A stretch of 64,000 nucleotides of DNA from the NCBI RefSeq assembly GCF_000428885.1, contig NZ_AUAU01000010.1, positions 62,001 to 126,000 of the forward strand, read 5' to 3'. Below the pieces are notes generated by a model. That model had not been told where the DNA came from. It saw nothing but the letters and a program-made list of their open reading frames with translations, and made no database searches. Positions within the stretch are counted from its first letter, which is position 1, and each line of letters starts with the position of its first letter. The position numbers were made by a program, and so were the translations under genes. Positions 56,934 through 64,000 of this stretch are shown here, piece by piece. The stretch is from Geothrix fermentans DSM 14018. Its GTDB lineage: Bacteria; Acidobacteriota; Holophagae; Holophagales; Holophagaceae.

Positions 56934-57383
56934 TCACTCGTCGGGGATCTCGGCCTCCACGAGCTGGGCCAGCAGGGTCAGCGACTCCTGCCAGCCGAGG
57001 TAGCAGGCCTCGGTGGGGATGACCTCGGGGATCCCCTCCTGGACGATGTCCACCTCGGTGCCGATGGACACGGGCTTCAGCGAGATGGTGGTGTGCATCT
57101 CCCCGGGCAGGTTGGGATCGTCGAAGCGGTCCGTGTGGCGGATGCAGGCGCCGGGCACCAGCTCCAGGTACTCGCCGCCGAAGGTGTGGCTGTGGCCCGT
57201 GCCGAAGTTGGTGAAGGACATGCGGTAGGTGCCGCCCACCTTCGCATCCAGGTGGTGGACCTTCCCCGTGAAGCCGTGGGGCGGGAGCCACTTGGCCAGG
57301 GCGTCGGGGTCCAGGAAGGCCCGGTAGATCTTGTCGGGGGTGGCGCGCAGCACGCGGTGGAGGTGGATGGTGTTCGTGGACAT
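56934..57383 (-). CDS. SRPBCC/AHSA1-type protein
   Basis: This 149-residue START-fold protein is recognised by LHRVLRATPDKIYRAFLDPDALAKWLPPHGFTG-type opening (core TPDKIYRAFLDPDALAKWLP), a central GGTYRMSF and the closing GWQESLTLLAQLVEAEIPDE. AHSA1-like proteins bind hydrophobic ligands or client proteins; no specific role is evident. The ATG at 57383 has AAGGGG 8 nt upstream. It converges on the DAHP synthase gene with 5 bp between. Confidence 0.85.
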   Translation of the reverse strand: MSTNTIHLHRVLRATPDKIYRAFLDPDALAKWLPPHGFTGKVHHLDAKVGGTYRMSFTNFGTGHSHTFGGEYLELVPGACIRHTDRFDDPNLPGEMHTTISLKPVSIGTEVDIVQEGIPEVIPTEACYLGWQESLTLLAQLVEAEIPDE

Positions 57384-57461
57384 GGCCAAGCCCCTTTCAG
57401 CGTGGGGATTCCCGCGAGGCTGCACGATAGCACCGCCTGGGCTGTCATGACACCTACCTGT

Positions 57462-58211
57462 TCAATGCACGGTCGGGTGGATCCCCTCGGGTCCGGCGCG
57501 CAGGACCATCGTCTCGAAGGCGGTCGCCACGCGGACCTCGGCCCCCGGCAGCAGCTCCTGGAGCGGCTTGAGCTTGGGGACGGGGAGCAGCAGGACCTCC
57601 CCGGGCCGGAGAACCGGCAGCGCCACCTCCTCCCAGGCCCCGAGGGAGGTGCCGCGGCGGGCCGCGCCGGCCCTCAGCTCCAGATCGCCCTCCGGCCAGG
57701 CATCCACCATCCAGGCGCCCAGCAGGGCGCTGCCGCCCTCCTCCAGGGCCAGACAGAAGCCCGCGACCCCTCCGCCCGCCTGGCCCAGGACCGCCAGCCC
57801 GGGTCGGGGCAGCTCCCCGATCTCCACGCCCGGACCCCGTACCGCGAGGCGGTCGAGGGCGGTCCCGTCGGCCCGGTGCAGGGCCGAGGGCCGGGGGAGG
57901 CAGGGCAGCAGGTCCGCGGCGTCCGGGAGGGGGGCCAGGGAGGCCGGCAGGGTGCCCCGGCGATCCCACTTCTCCGCGTAGGCCAGGGTCTGCTTGGCCC
58001 GGGACAGGGCCCGCGGCCCGCCTTCCAGCAGCCGCCGGAGGCTGGACGGCACCAGGGCGTCCGCCAGCCGGTCCGGGTCGCCTTCGCCCAGCTTGCGCAG
58101 GCGGATGGCCTCGATGCGGTTCAGGTCCGCCAGGCGGCCCGAGGCCAGACGGCCCACCAGGGCCCGTCGTTCCCCGGGGCCCTCGGGCCAGGCGGCGGTT
58201 CCCAGCAGCAC
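57462..58211 (-). CDS. Hypothetical protein, 249 aa
   Basis: I do not recognise this protein. It has no signal or membrane helix. The N-terminal 80 residues are helical and charged (RLADLNRIEAIRLRKLGEGD); the rest is beta-rich with many Leu/Pro pairs (PVLRPGEVLLLPVPKLKPL). The start is GTG with GAGG 9 nt upstream, 10 bp after the thioesterase stop, so it is probably co-transcribed with the thioesterase. Confidence 0.65.
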   Translation of the reverse strand: MLLGTAAWPEGPGERRALVGRLASGRLADLNRIEAIRLRKLGEGDPDRLADALVPSSLRRLLEGGPRALSRAKQTLAYAEKWDRRGTLPASLAPLPDAADLLPCLPRPSALHRADGTALDRLAVRGPGVEIGELPRPGLAVLGQAGGGVAGFCLALEEGGSALLGAWMVDAWPEGDLELRAGAARRGTSLGAWEEVALPVLRPGEVLLLPVPKLKPLQELLPGAEVRVATAFETMVLRAGPEGIHPTVH

Positions 58212-58221
58212 GGGCGCGCCC

Positions 58222-58617
58222 TCAGTCCTGCGCCTCGAGCCATTCCCGGGTCGCGGCCGACAGCGGCTTCGGCCGGTTGGTGGCGAAGTCCAGCATCACC
58301 TGCACGGTCCTCCCTTCGGCGAACACCTCGCCCCCCAGCCCCTTAGTGAGCCGGTAGGCCAGCTCGAAGGAGCTGTTGCCCACCTTGGAGCAGTGCAACT
58401 CCACGCGGACATCGTCCCCCAGGAGAATGGGCATGCGGTAGTCCACCTCGACGCGCGCGAGCAGGAAGCCCTCCTCCTGGAAGCGGCGCCCGCCCAGGTA
58501 GGCGCGCCACCACTGGAAGCGCCCCTGCTCCATGAAGCTCACCACCACCGCGTTGTTCACGTGGCCCATGGCGTCCAGGTCGCTGAACCGCACCTCGATG
58601 GGATGGGAAAAGGGCAT
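58222..58617 (-). CDS. Acyl-CoA thioesterase, 4HBT/YbgC-like hotdog
   Basis: This 131-residue single-hotdog protein has the family motif VRFSDLDAMGHVNNAVVVSFMEQGR. The Asp in DLDAMGHVNN is the usual catalytic residue of 4HBT-type thioesterases. It hydrolyses an acyl-CoA; chain length is unknown. GGAGG lies 5 nt before the ATG at 58617. It is divergent from the DCC protein gene, 38 bp away. Confidence 0.9.
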   Translation of the reverse strand: MPFSHPIEVRFSDLDAMGHVNNAVVVSFMEQGRFQWWRAYLGGRRFQEEGFLLARVEVDYRMPILLGDDVRVELHCSKVGNSSFELAYRLTKGLGGEVFAEGRTVQVMLDFATNRPKPLSAATREWLEAQD

Positions 58618-58655
58618 GGAGCCTCCGGGAACTTCCACCTTACACCTGTGCCATC

Positions 58656-59033
58656 ATGCGCCCGATGCCCGCGCCCCTCCTCCTCGCCTACGACGCCTCC
58701 TGCTCTCTCTGCTGCCGGACCACCCTGTGGCTGGCGCGGAGGGACAGGCTGGGCCTCCTCCACCTGGTCCCCCTCCGGGATCCCGACCTGCTGAAGCTGG
58801 CCCCGGAACTGGCCGGGCGCCCCCTGGAGCGGGAGATCCACGGCCTGGACCTGGCCACCCGGGAGGTCTGGGCCGGGGCCGACCTCCTGCGGCCCATCGC
58901 CCGCCGCCTGCCGGGCTGGCGCTGGGTGGCGCCCCTGCTGGCCATCCCCGGCCTGCCGCGCCTGCTGAACCGCGGCTACCTGTGGGTGGCGGCCCGGCGC
59001 TTCCGGCGCACGGGACGGCCCCCCTTCGCGTAG
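58656..59033 (+). CDS. DCC-family thiol-disulfide oxidoreductase-like protein (DUF393)
   Basis: This 125-residue protein starts with LLLAYDASCSLCCRTTLWLARRD, the DCC motif (normally YDGxCxLC; here ASC replaces GxC). The paired Cys are retained. The remainder matches the family in length. The redox role is predicted from motif only. The CPBP gene begins 10 bp later, probably in the same transcript. Confidence 0.8.
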   Translation: MRPMPAPLLLAYDASCSLCCRTTLWLARRDRLGLLHLVPLRDPDLLKLAPELAGRPLEREIHGLDLATREVWAGADLLRPIARRLPGWRWVAPLLAIPGLPRLLNRGYLWVAARRFRRTGRPPFA

Positions 59034-59043
59034 CCTGGGTTCC

Positions 59044-60396
59044 ATGGATCCCGCCCCTTCGAGCTCCTGGCAACCAGACCGCCGCTGGGCGGACCCCCTC
59101 ATCGCCCTCCTGGCCCTCATCACCCTGGTGGCCGTGAGCTTCACCCTCCGGACCCGGCAGGAGGGGAGCCGCCGGCCCTCGGGGCGCACCAGCCTCCAGG
59201 GGCAGATGCTGGAAGTCTTCCTGGCGGGACCCCGCCAGCTGGGAGGGCCCCCGGCTTCTCCGCGGGAATGGGACCGGGCCCGGACCCAGCTGACGGATCC
59301 CTGGGACCGGGCCATGCTGGCGGTGCTCATGGCGGAGCTGGGCGACCGGGCGGAGGCCCGCGCGCTCGCAGGTGAGGGAGCCCCAGCCGGCATCGCCGGC
59401 GCCCGCTTCCGTGCCGCCTTCGCCGCGGCCTACGGGGACCACGGCGAGGCCCCGGTCCCGGACGCCTCCGCCCGCGAGGACGTGAAGCGGCGGCTGGGGA
59501 ACGGCTACACGGCCGCGCTGCTGGAGGCCCGGCTCCAGGACCGGGAGGGCGCCGGCGCGGGCGAGGCCCTGCGGGCCCGGGCCCGCACCCTCCTCCTGAC
59601 CCGGCTGGCGGCCCTGGGCAGCCTGGGCCTGCTGGTCCTGGTCCTGGCCGTGGGGGGGCTCACCGTGGGGATCTACCTCTGGATCACCCGGCGGCAGCCG
59701 CCCCCGCCGCCGCTGCCAGTCTGGAACCTCTCGGGCCGGGCCGCGGCCCTGGTCTTCCTCGGCTGGTTCATGGCCTTCTTCGCGGCGGGCAACCTCGCGG
59801 GGCTGCTGCTCCTGCCCTGGCCCTCCCTCCGCTGGGCCATCGTGCCCGCGGGCACGCTCTTCCACGCCGCCGTCGGCGTGCGCCTGCTCTGCTGGGCGGA
59901 AGGCCTCACCCTCCCCGGGCTCTGGCGGCGGCTGGCGCCGGGTCCCGCCCGGCGGAACCTGGCCTGGGCCGCGGCCTTCCTGGCCCTGGCGGTGTTCCTC
60001 GTCCTCGCCGTGGCCATGGTCGCGGGACTCGTGATGAAGCCGGACCAGAGCCCCCAGCGGGACCTGCAGGAGCTCCTGCGGGGCCTCTCCGGCTGGGGGC
60101 CCGCCCTGGCCATGTTCGCGGTGGTGGCGGGCCTGGCGCCCCTCTTCGAGGAGCTGCTGTTCCGGGGCTTCCTGTTCCCCGTGCTGGCGAGGGGGGGCCG
60201 CGTGGCCTTCGGCCTCCTCGCCTCGGCCCTGCTCTTCGGGGCCATCCACCTCCAGCCCGCGGGCCTGCCCGTCCTCAGCACCCTGGGGCTGGTGCTGGCC
60301 CTGGCCGTGCGCCGGACCGGCAGCCTCTGGCCCGCCATCCTGGTCCACGCCTGCTGGAACGGCACGCTCTTCCTGCTGATGCGGGCCTTCGCCTAG
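59044..60396 (+). CDS. CPBP-family intramembrane metalloprotease
   Basis: This is a 450-residue membrane protein. After an N-terminal TM and a soluble region (about 45-185) comes a multi-helix domain with the CAAX-protease/bacteriocin-processing motifs LFEELLFRGFLFP (EExxxR), LFGAIHLQPAG and VHACWNGTLFL. Members cleave within membranes or protect against bacteriocins; the substrate is unknown. The stop codons of this gene and the opposite kinase gene overlap in a CTAG. Confidence 0.88.
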   Translation: MDPAPSSSWQPDRRWADPLIALLALITLVAVSFTLRTRQEGSRRPSGRTSLQGQMLEVFLAGPRQLGGPPASPREWDRARTQLTDPWDRAMLAVLMAELGDRAEARALAGEGAPAGIAGARFRAAFAAAYGDHGEAPVPDASAREDVKRRLGNGYTAALLEARLQDREGAGAGEALRARARTLLLTRLAALGSLGLLVLVLAVGGLTVGIYLWITRRQPPPPPLPVWNLSGRAAALVFLGWFMAFFAAGNLAGLLLLPWPSLRWAIVPAGTLFHAAVGVRLLCWAEGLTLPGLWRRLAPGPARRNLAWAAAFLALAVFLVLAVAMVAGLVMKPDQSPQRDLQELLRGLSGWGPALAMFAVVAGLAPLFEELLFRGFLFPVLARGGRVAFGLLASALLFGAIHLQPAGLPVLSTLGLVLALAVRRTGSLWPAILVHACWNGTLFLLMRAFA

Positions 60397-61607
60397 GACT
60401 GGAGGCGCGACAGGGCCGGCGCCAGCCACCAGAACAGCTGGAGGACCACGAAGGCCACCACGATCCACTTGAGGACCTGGCCCCAGTCCGTGCTGCCCCC
60501 GCGATGCTCGCGCCGCGCGGGTTTCCGGGCGGAGAGGTAGGTCTCCACGGGATCCTCGGCCAGCTTGATCTTCGCGGGTGGGGCGGTGCGGCGGGCGCCG
60601 GAGTCGTGCAGGCTGGAATCCCCGGCCGGCTGGGGCTCCATCTGGCGGAAGCGCGCCGTGGAGACGCTCCCGGTGCCGTCCTCGTCCTGTCCCAGGAAGG
60701 TGAAGAGGCGCGCGCGCATGCTGACGGGGCCCGGCAGCGCGTCGATGAGCTCCTCCAGGAACTCCGGCAGCGTGGTACAGCGGTCATCGGGATCCACCGC
60801 CAGGGCCCGCTTGAACACCGCCGCCATGCGGGGGGAGAGGTCGGGGGGGATGGCCACGGGTTCCTGGAGGATGTGGAGGATGATCTCCGTGAGGCCGTTG
60901 CCCGGATGGGGCAGCTTGCCGGTGAGCAGCTCGAAGGCCGTGGCCGCGAAGCTGTAGCGGTCCGAGGCCGGGGTCCCCTCGCTGCCCCGCAGCACCTCCG
61001 GCGGCGCGTAGGCCGGCGATCCCAGGAAGTCCCCGGAGGAGGTCAGCCGGAGGGCCAGCGTCTGGGCCACCGCCGTCGCCTCCCCGGCCGCGGCCAGGTC
61101 CAGGGCCTGCTCCGGGCTCAGGCCCATGTGGCCCAGGGTCCGGGCGATGCCGAAGTCCATGAGCTTGGCCCGTCCCTCCTCGCTGAGGAGGATGTTGTCC
61201 GGCTTCACGTCCCGGTGGACGATGGCGCGGCGGTGGGCGGCCCGCAGGGCCCGCCCGGCCTGGATGAGCACCCGGGCGCTGGTCTCCAGATCCAGGTCCC
61301 GGTCCTTGATATGCCGGCCGAGGCTCTTGCCTTCCACGTACTCCATGGCGAGGAAGGGCCCCAGCTCCTCCTCCACGCCCACGTCGAAGATCGTCACCAG
61401 GTTCGGGTGGTTGAGCTGGGCGCTGATCTCCGCCTCGCGGCGGAAGCGCAGCGTGGCCTGGTGCCGCGCCGCCCCTGTGACCCGGACCACCTTGATGGCC
61501 ACGCGGCGCTTGAGCAGCGGATCCTCCGCCAGGTAGACGGTCCCCATGCCGCCCTGCCCGATGGGGCGCACAACCTGGTACCTGCCGATGGTTCGGGGAT
61601 CCGCCAT
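60393..61607 (-). CDS. Membrane-anchored Ser/Thr protein kinase (PknB-like)
   Basis: This is a 404-residue Hanks kinase. It has the glycine loop IGQGGMGTVYLAED, Lys in RRVAIKVV, IVHRDVKPDNILL, DFGIARTL and the GSPAYAPPEVL segment. A linker leads to one C-terminal transmembrane helix (WIVVAFVVLQLFWWLAPAL) with almost no extracytoplasmic domain, so it lacks PASTA sensors. An insert after DFG (LGHMGLSPEQALDLAAAGEATAVAQ) lengthens the activation region. Confidence 0.93.
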   Translation of the reverse strand: MADPRTIGRYQVVRPIGQGGMGTVYLAEDPLLKRRVAIKVVRVTGAARHQATLRFRREAEISAQLNHPNLVTIFDVGVEEELGPFLAMEYVEGKSLGRHIKDRDLDLETSARVLIQAGRALRAAHRRAIVHRDVKPDNILLSEEGRAKLMDFGIARTLGHMGLSPEQALDLAAAGEATAVAQTLALRLTSSGDFLGSPAYAPPEVLRGSEGTPASDRYSFAATAFELLTGKLPHPGNGLTEIILHILQEPVAIPPDLSPRMAAVFKRALAVDPDDRCTTLPEFLEELIDALPGPVSMRARLFTFLGQDEDGTGSVSTARFRQMEPQPAGDSSLHDSGARRTAPPAKIKLAEDPVETYLSARKPARREHRGGSTDWGQVLKWIVVAFVVLQLFWWLAPALSRLQS

Positions 61608-61683
61608 GGAACTGCAATTCTAACCACGGGACCCCTCTCCGAAGCCGGGCTAGAATGGAGGATTCGACATTCCGGAGTCCCCC

Positions 61684-62259
61684 ATGGCCGCCCTCCTCGA
61701 AGCCATCGAGATCAAGCGCAAGATGTTCTTCGAGCTCGAAGACATTCCCTACCACTGCCTGGATGTGGAAATTTCGACCCCCACGGCCCGCGGCGGCCAG
61801 ACGCTCGTGCGCATCAAGATGCGGAACCTCCTCACCCGCGCGGTCTTCGACAAGACCTTCAAGGCCGGCGACAAGTTCAAGGAGCCGGACCTCGTCCTCA
61901 GCCCCGCCAGCTACCTCTACAGCGACGGCGAGGGCTCGCACTTCATGGACCAGGAGACCTACGAGACCCACACCCTGGGCGAGAACCTCATGGGCGACGC
62001 CCTCAGCTACCTCACCGAGGGCCTCATCGTTCAGATCCAGAAGTTCAACGGCAACCCCATCGGCCTCCAGATGCCCACCCAGGTGGAGTTGGCCGTCACC
62101 TACACCGAGCCGGGCGCCCGGGGCGACACGGCCAGCGGCAACGTCACCAAGCCCGCCAAGCTGGAGACCGGCATCGAGATCAAGGTGCCCCTCTTCATCA
62201 AGGAGGGCGAGAAGGTGAAGGTGAGCACCGAGACCGGCGAGTTCGCAGGCAGGGCCTAA
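61684..62259 (+). CDS. Elongation factor P paralogue, EfpL/YeiP-like
   Basis: This is a 191-residue three-domain OB-fold factor that should relieve ribosome stalling at difficult peptide bonds. The loop that reaches the peptidyl-transferase centre reads STPTARGGQTLV, with Arg36 at the tip. The loop is one residue longer than in rhamnosylated EF-P (SGRNAAVV) and matches YeiP/EfpL (SPTARGAATL). The C-terminal YTEPGARGDTASGNVTKPA is common to both. No EarP-, EpmA- or YmfI-type modification gene is in the window. It is divergent from the kinase gene. Confidence 0.88.
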   Translation: MAALLEAIEIKRKMFFELEDIPYHCLDVEISTPTARGGQTLVRIKMRNLLTRAVFDKTFKAGDKFKEPDLVLSPASYLYSDGEGSHFMDQETYETHTLGENLMGDALSYLTEGLIVQIQKFNGNPIGLQMPTQVELAVTYTEPGARGDTASGNVTKPAKLETGIEIKVPLFIKEGEKVKVSTETGEFAGRA

Positions 62260-62261
62260 GG

Positions 62262-62400
62262 ATCCACCACGGAGACACAGAGAACACGGAGGTATCCACT
62301 GAGAAGAGCAGGAGCAATGAACCAGCCAGCCCCGCATGGAGGTTTGGCCCGTTCTGCCTCCGTGTTCTTTTCTCTGCGCGCTCCGTGTCTCCGTGGTGAT
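62262..62400. repeat. Long palindromic intergenic repeat (ACGGAGACACAGAG type)
   Basis: Left arm ATCCACCACGGAGACACAGA.. to 62292 and right arm from 62357 to ..GTGTCTCCGTGGTGAT pair over about 30 bp with an insertion in the right arm. The ~65-bp centre is less structured. It fills nearly all of the space between the EF-P gene and rsgA. ACGGAGACACAGAG-type palindromes occur between genes in many bacteria. Confidence 0.78.
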
Positions 62401-62417
62401 TTTTCCTCGGCACCACG

Positions 62418-63551
62418 ATGAAGAAATACCGCCTCGGCCAGAGCCGGGAGGCCCAGGACCTGGACCACCGCGAGGCCTATTCCCACGAGCGGGCGGCGGA
62501 CAGCAAGCGGCGCCAGCGCCACGCCGAGCGCCTGGAGACAGGGATCGAGGCCCACGATGCCGAGGCGCTCCTGCGCCTCCCGGATCCCACGCCCTGGCTG
62601 CACCTGCCCGAGGCCACCCTCATCCAGCGCCACAGCCAGTGGGTGGACCTGGAGCTGGCGGATCGGACCGTGATGCGGGCCACCCTCAGCGGCAAGCTCA
62701 AGGGTGTGCGCCTGGTCTGCGGCGACCGGGTGCGCTACTCGGTCGTTCCCGTCGAGCCAGATGATCCCCGGTTCCCCGCGCACCTTCCCGTCCGGGGTGA
62801 CGGCGGTTCCCCCGAGGCCCAGGTGGTGGCCGTGATGCCCCGGAAGACCCTCCTCAAGCGGGGCGGCATCGACGACCGCGAGCCCTGGCAGCTCATCTGC
62901 GCCAACGCCGACGAGCTCTGGATCTGCGCCGCCGTGGTGGACCCGCCCCTGCGTCCGGGCCTGCTGGAGCGGGCCCAGGTGCTGGGCCTCGACGCGGGCC
63001 TCGCCTTCCGCGTCATCGTCACCAAGCGCGACCGCGCCTCGAAGAAGGACACCCTGCCCGAGCTGGACCCGCTGCGCGGCCAGGGCCTGCCCATCCACGA
63101 GACCTCCGCGCTGAAGGGCGAGGGCCTGGAGGCCCTCCGCGGCCTGCTTCAGGGCAAGGTGGTGGTACTGCTGGGCCACAGCGGCGTGGGGAAGAGCACG
63201 CTCGTGAACGCCCTGCACCCGCAGGCGGCGCTGAAGACCGGCGGCCTCACGAAGTTCGGCACCGGCAAGCAGACCACCACCGCGGCCCGCTGGCTGGCCC
63301 TGGAGGGGGGCATCCTGGTGGACACGCCGGGCATCCGCACCCTCAGCGTCCGGGGCTTCGACCGGGCCCTGCTGGGCTCCGTGTTCCCCGAGTTCCCCGC
63401 CGAGGTCCTGGAGGATCCCTGCGCCTTCGATGCGGATGACGAGGCGACCCTGGACCACCTGGACCTCGACTACCCCGAGCGTCTGCAGAGCCTCCAGCGA
63501 CTGTGGCAGGAGATGGAGGACCGCAACCCCAACCAGAACGTGTGGCGCTGA
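62418..63551 (+). CDS. rsgA: Ribosome small subunit-dependent GTPase A
   Basis: This 377-residue circularly permuted GTPase acts late in 30S maturation. An OB-like region precedes the G domain with permuted order: VTKRD (G4), TSALKGEGL, LLGHSGVGKSTLVNAL (G1), GKQTTTAAR and DTPGIRTL (G3). The usual C-terminal zinc knuckle (three Cys and one His) is absent: only one Cys, in EDPCAFDADDEATLDH, remains, with acidic residues instead. An extra ~60-residue charged N-terminus is present. Its stop overlaps the next start (TGATG). Confidence 0.92.
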   Translation: MKKYRLGQSREAQDLDHREAYSHERAADSKRRQRHAERLETGIEAHDAEALLRLPDPTPWLHLPEATLIQRHSQWVDLELADRTVMRATLSGKLKGVRLVCGDRVRYSVVPVEPDDPRFPAHLPVRGDGGSPEAQVVAVMPRKTLLKRGGIDDREPWQLICANADELWICAAVVDPPLRPGLLERAQVLGLDAGLAFRVIVTKRDRASKKDTLPELDPLRGQGLPIHETSALKGEGLEALRGLLQGKVVVLLGHSGVGKSTLVNALHPQAALKTGGLTKFGTGKQTTTAARWLALEGGILVDTPGIRTLSVRGFDRALLGSVFPEFPAEVLEDPCAFDADDEATLDHLDLDYPERLQSLQRLWQEMEDRNPNQNVWR

Positions 63552-64000
63552 TGCAGGACCGCATGCAGAGCGATTCCAGGCTCCTCGGCCTCGTCTACGG
63601 GGCGGTCTTCGGGTCGCTGTTCCCCCTGTTCCACTTCGCGGCGCGGTCCTTCGCCCGGCGCGAACGGGGCCACGAGATCGCGGACCAGGTCGCCAACGCC
63701 TTCATGGAGCTCCGCCCCAAGTACCTGGAGGCCATCCTCGGCAATACGGCCCAGGTGCTGGGCCTGCGGCCTTCGCACCCCGACGTGGACCGCACGGCCC
63801 GGGAGATGGTCCGCCAGCACGCCCGGGCCTGGGTGGACTTCTTCTGGTACGGCCAGCGGTCCGTGGAGGAGGCCCTGGCCCAGTTCGCCAGCCTCGAGGG
63901 GCTCGAACACCTGGATGCGGCCATGGCCGAGGGCCGGGGGGTCATCCTGCTCACGGCCCACGCGGGGAACTACGAGCTGGGCGGCCTCCTGCTGCGGGCC
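63551..64000 (+). CDS. LpxL/HtrB-like lipid A acyltransferase, 5' part
   Basis: The first 150 codons are in the window. Residues near the end read VILLTAHAGNYELGGLLLRA, containing the H-x4-E catalytic motif (HAGNYE) of lysophospholipid/lipid A acyltransferases. AREMVRQHARAWVDFFWYG upstream is typical of the helical N-terminal domain. It presumably adds a secondary acyl chain to lipid A at the inner membrane. The start overlaps the rsgA stop by one base, suggesting coupling. Confidence 0.88.
   Translation, partial: MQDRMQSDSRLLGLVYGAVFGSLFPLFHFAARSFARRERGHEIADQVANAFMELRPKYLEAILGNTAQVLGLRPSHPDVDRTAREMVRQHARAWVDFFWYGQRSVEEALAQFASLEGLEHLDAAMAEGRGVILLTAHAGNYELGGLLLRA

Overview
The window is high-GC bacterial chromosome from a Gram-negative with an outer membrane. 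LPS-type genes (a heptose-1-phosphate adenylyltransferase and an LpxL-like acyltransferase), a signal-peptide beta-barrel candidate and an outer-membrane-style lipoprotein support this. The mix of type III glutamine synthetase, CoA-transferase and acetyl-CoA synthetase with MHS-family acid transporters, Hanks-type kinases, and class II DAHP synthase would suit a Holophaga/Geothrix-like acidobacterium. That placement is inference from gene content and base composition, not from an rRNA, and none is present.

Layout. 1-6 kb: two unrecognised genes, then a minus-strand unit (acyl-CoA:carboxylate CoA-transferase and an MHS transporter) with a textbook sigma-54 promoter, next to a PAS/AAA+/Fis enhancer-binding activator. 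6-8.2 kb: a SAM methyltransferase and a DUF5694-like secreted protein. 8.2-10.7 kb: a markedly AT-richer island with two unrecognised genes, the best candidate here for an undescribed accessory (possibly defence) system. 10.8-22.3 kb: housekeeping metabolism (dihydrolipoyl dehydrogenase, acyl desaturase, dicarboxylate symporter, serA, HAD phosphatase, moaC), a LysM/M23 peptidase, a large lipoprotein and purine nucleoside phosphorylase. 22.3-26.8 kb: a tandem 89-bp repeat array, acs and a second MHS transporter. 26.9-29.2 kb: a metallophosphoesterase coupled to a Ser/Thr kinase-UspA fusion.

29.2-47.0 kb is one minus-strand ribosomal block. It holds the str genes (rpsL, rpsG, fusA), a terminator, then S10-spc-alpha in canonical order: rpsJ, rplC, D, W, B, rpsS, rplV, rpsC, rplP, rpmC, rpsQ, rplN, X, E, rpsN, rpsH, rplF, R, rpsE, rpmD, rplO, secY, adk, infA, rpmJ, rpsM, K, D, rpoA, rplQ. 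No map lies between adk and infA and no tuf follows fusA. A strong bidirectional terminator separates rplQ from the kinase gene.

47.2-64 kb: a small zinc-ribbon protein, heptose adenylyltransferase, type III glutamine synthetase, nadA, a histidine kinase and response regulator flanking a TsdA-like dihaem cytochrome, class II DAHP synthase, several small enzymes, a CPBP protease, a membrane-anchored Ser/Thr kinase, an EfpL-like EF-P paralogue, a circularly permuted GTPase (RsgA) lacking the usual zinc motif, and the start of an LpxL-like acyltransferase.

Four intergenic spaces carry long palindromic repeats of several types, and a separate GC-rich repeat sits directly behind the acs and fusA stop codons. 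No tRNA, rRNA, CRISPR array or intact insertion sequence was recognised.
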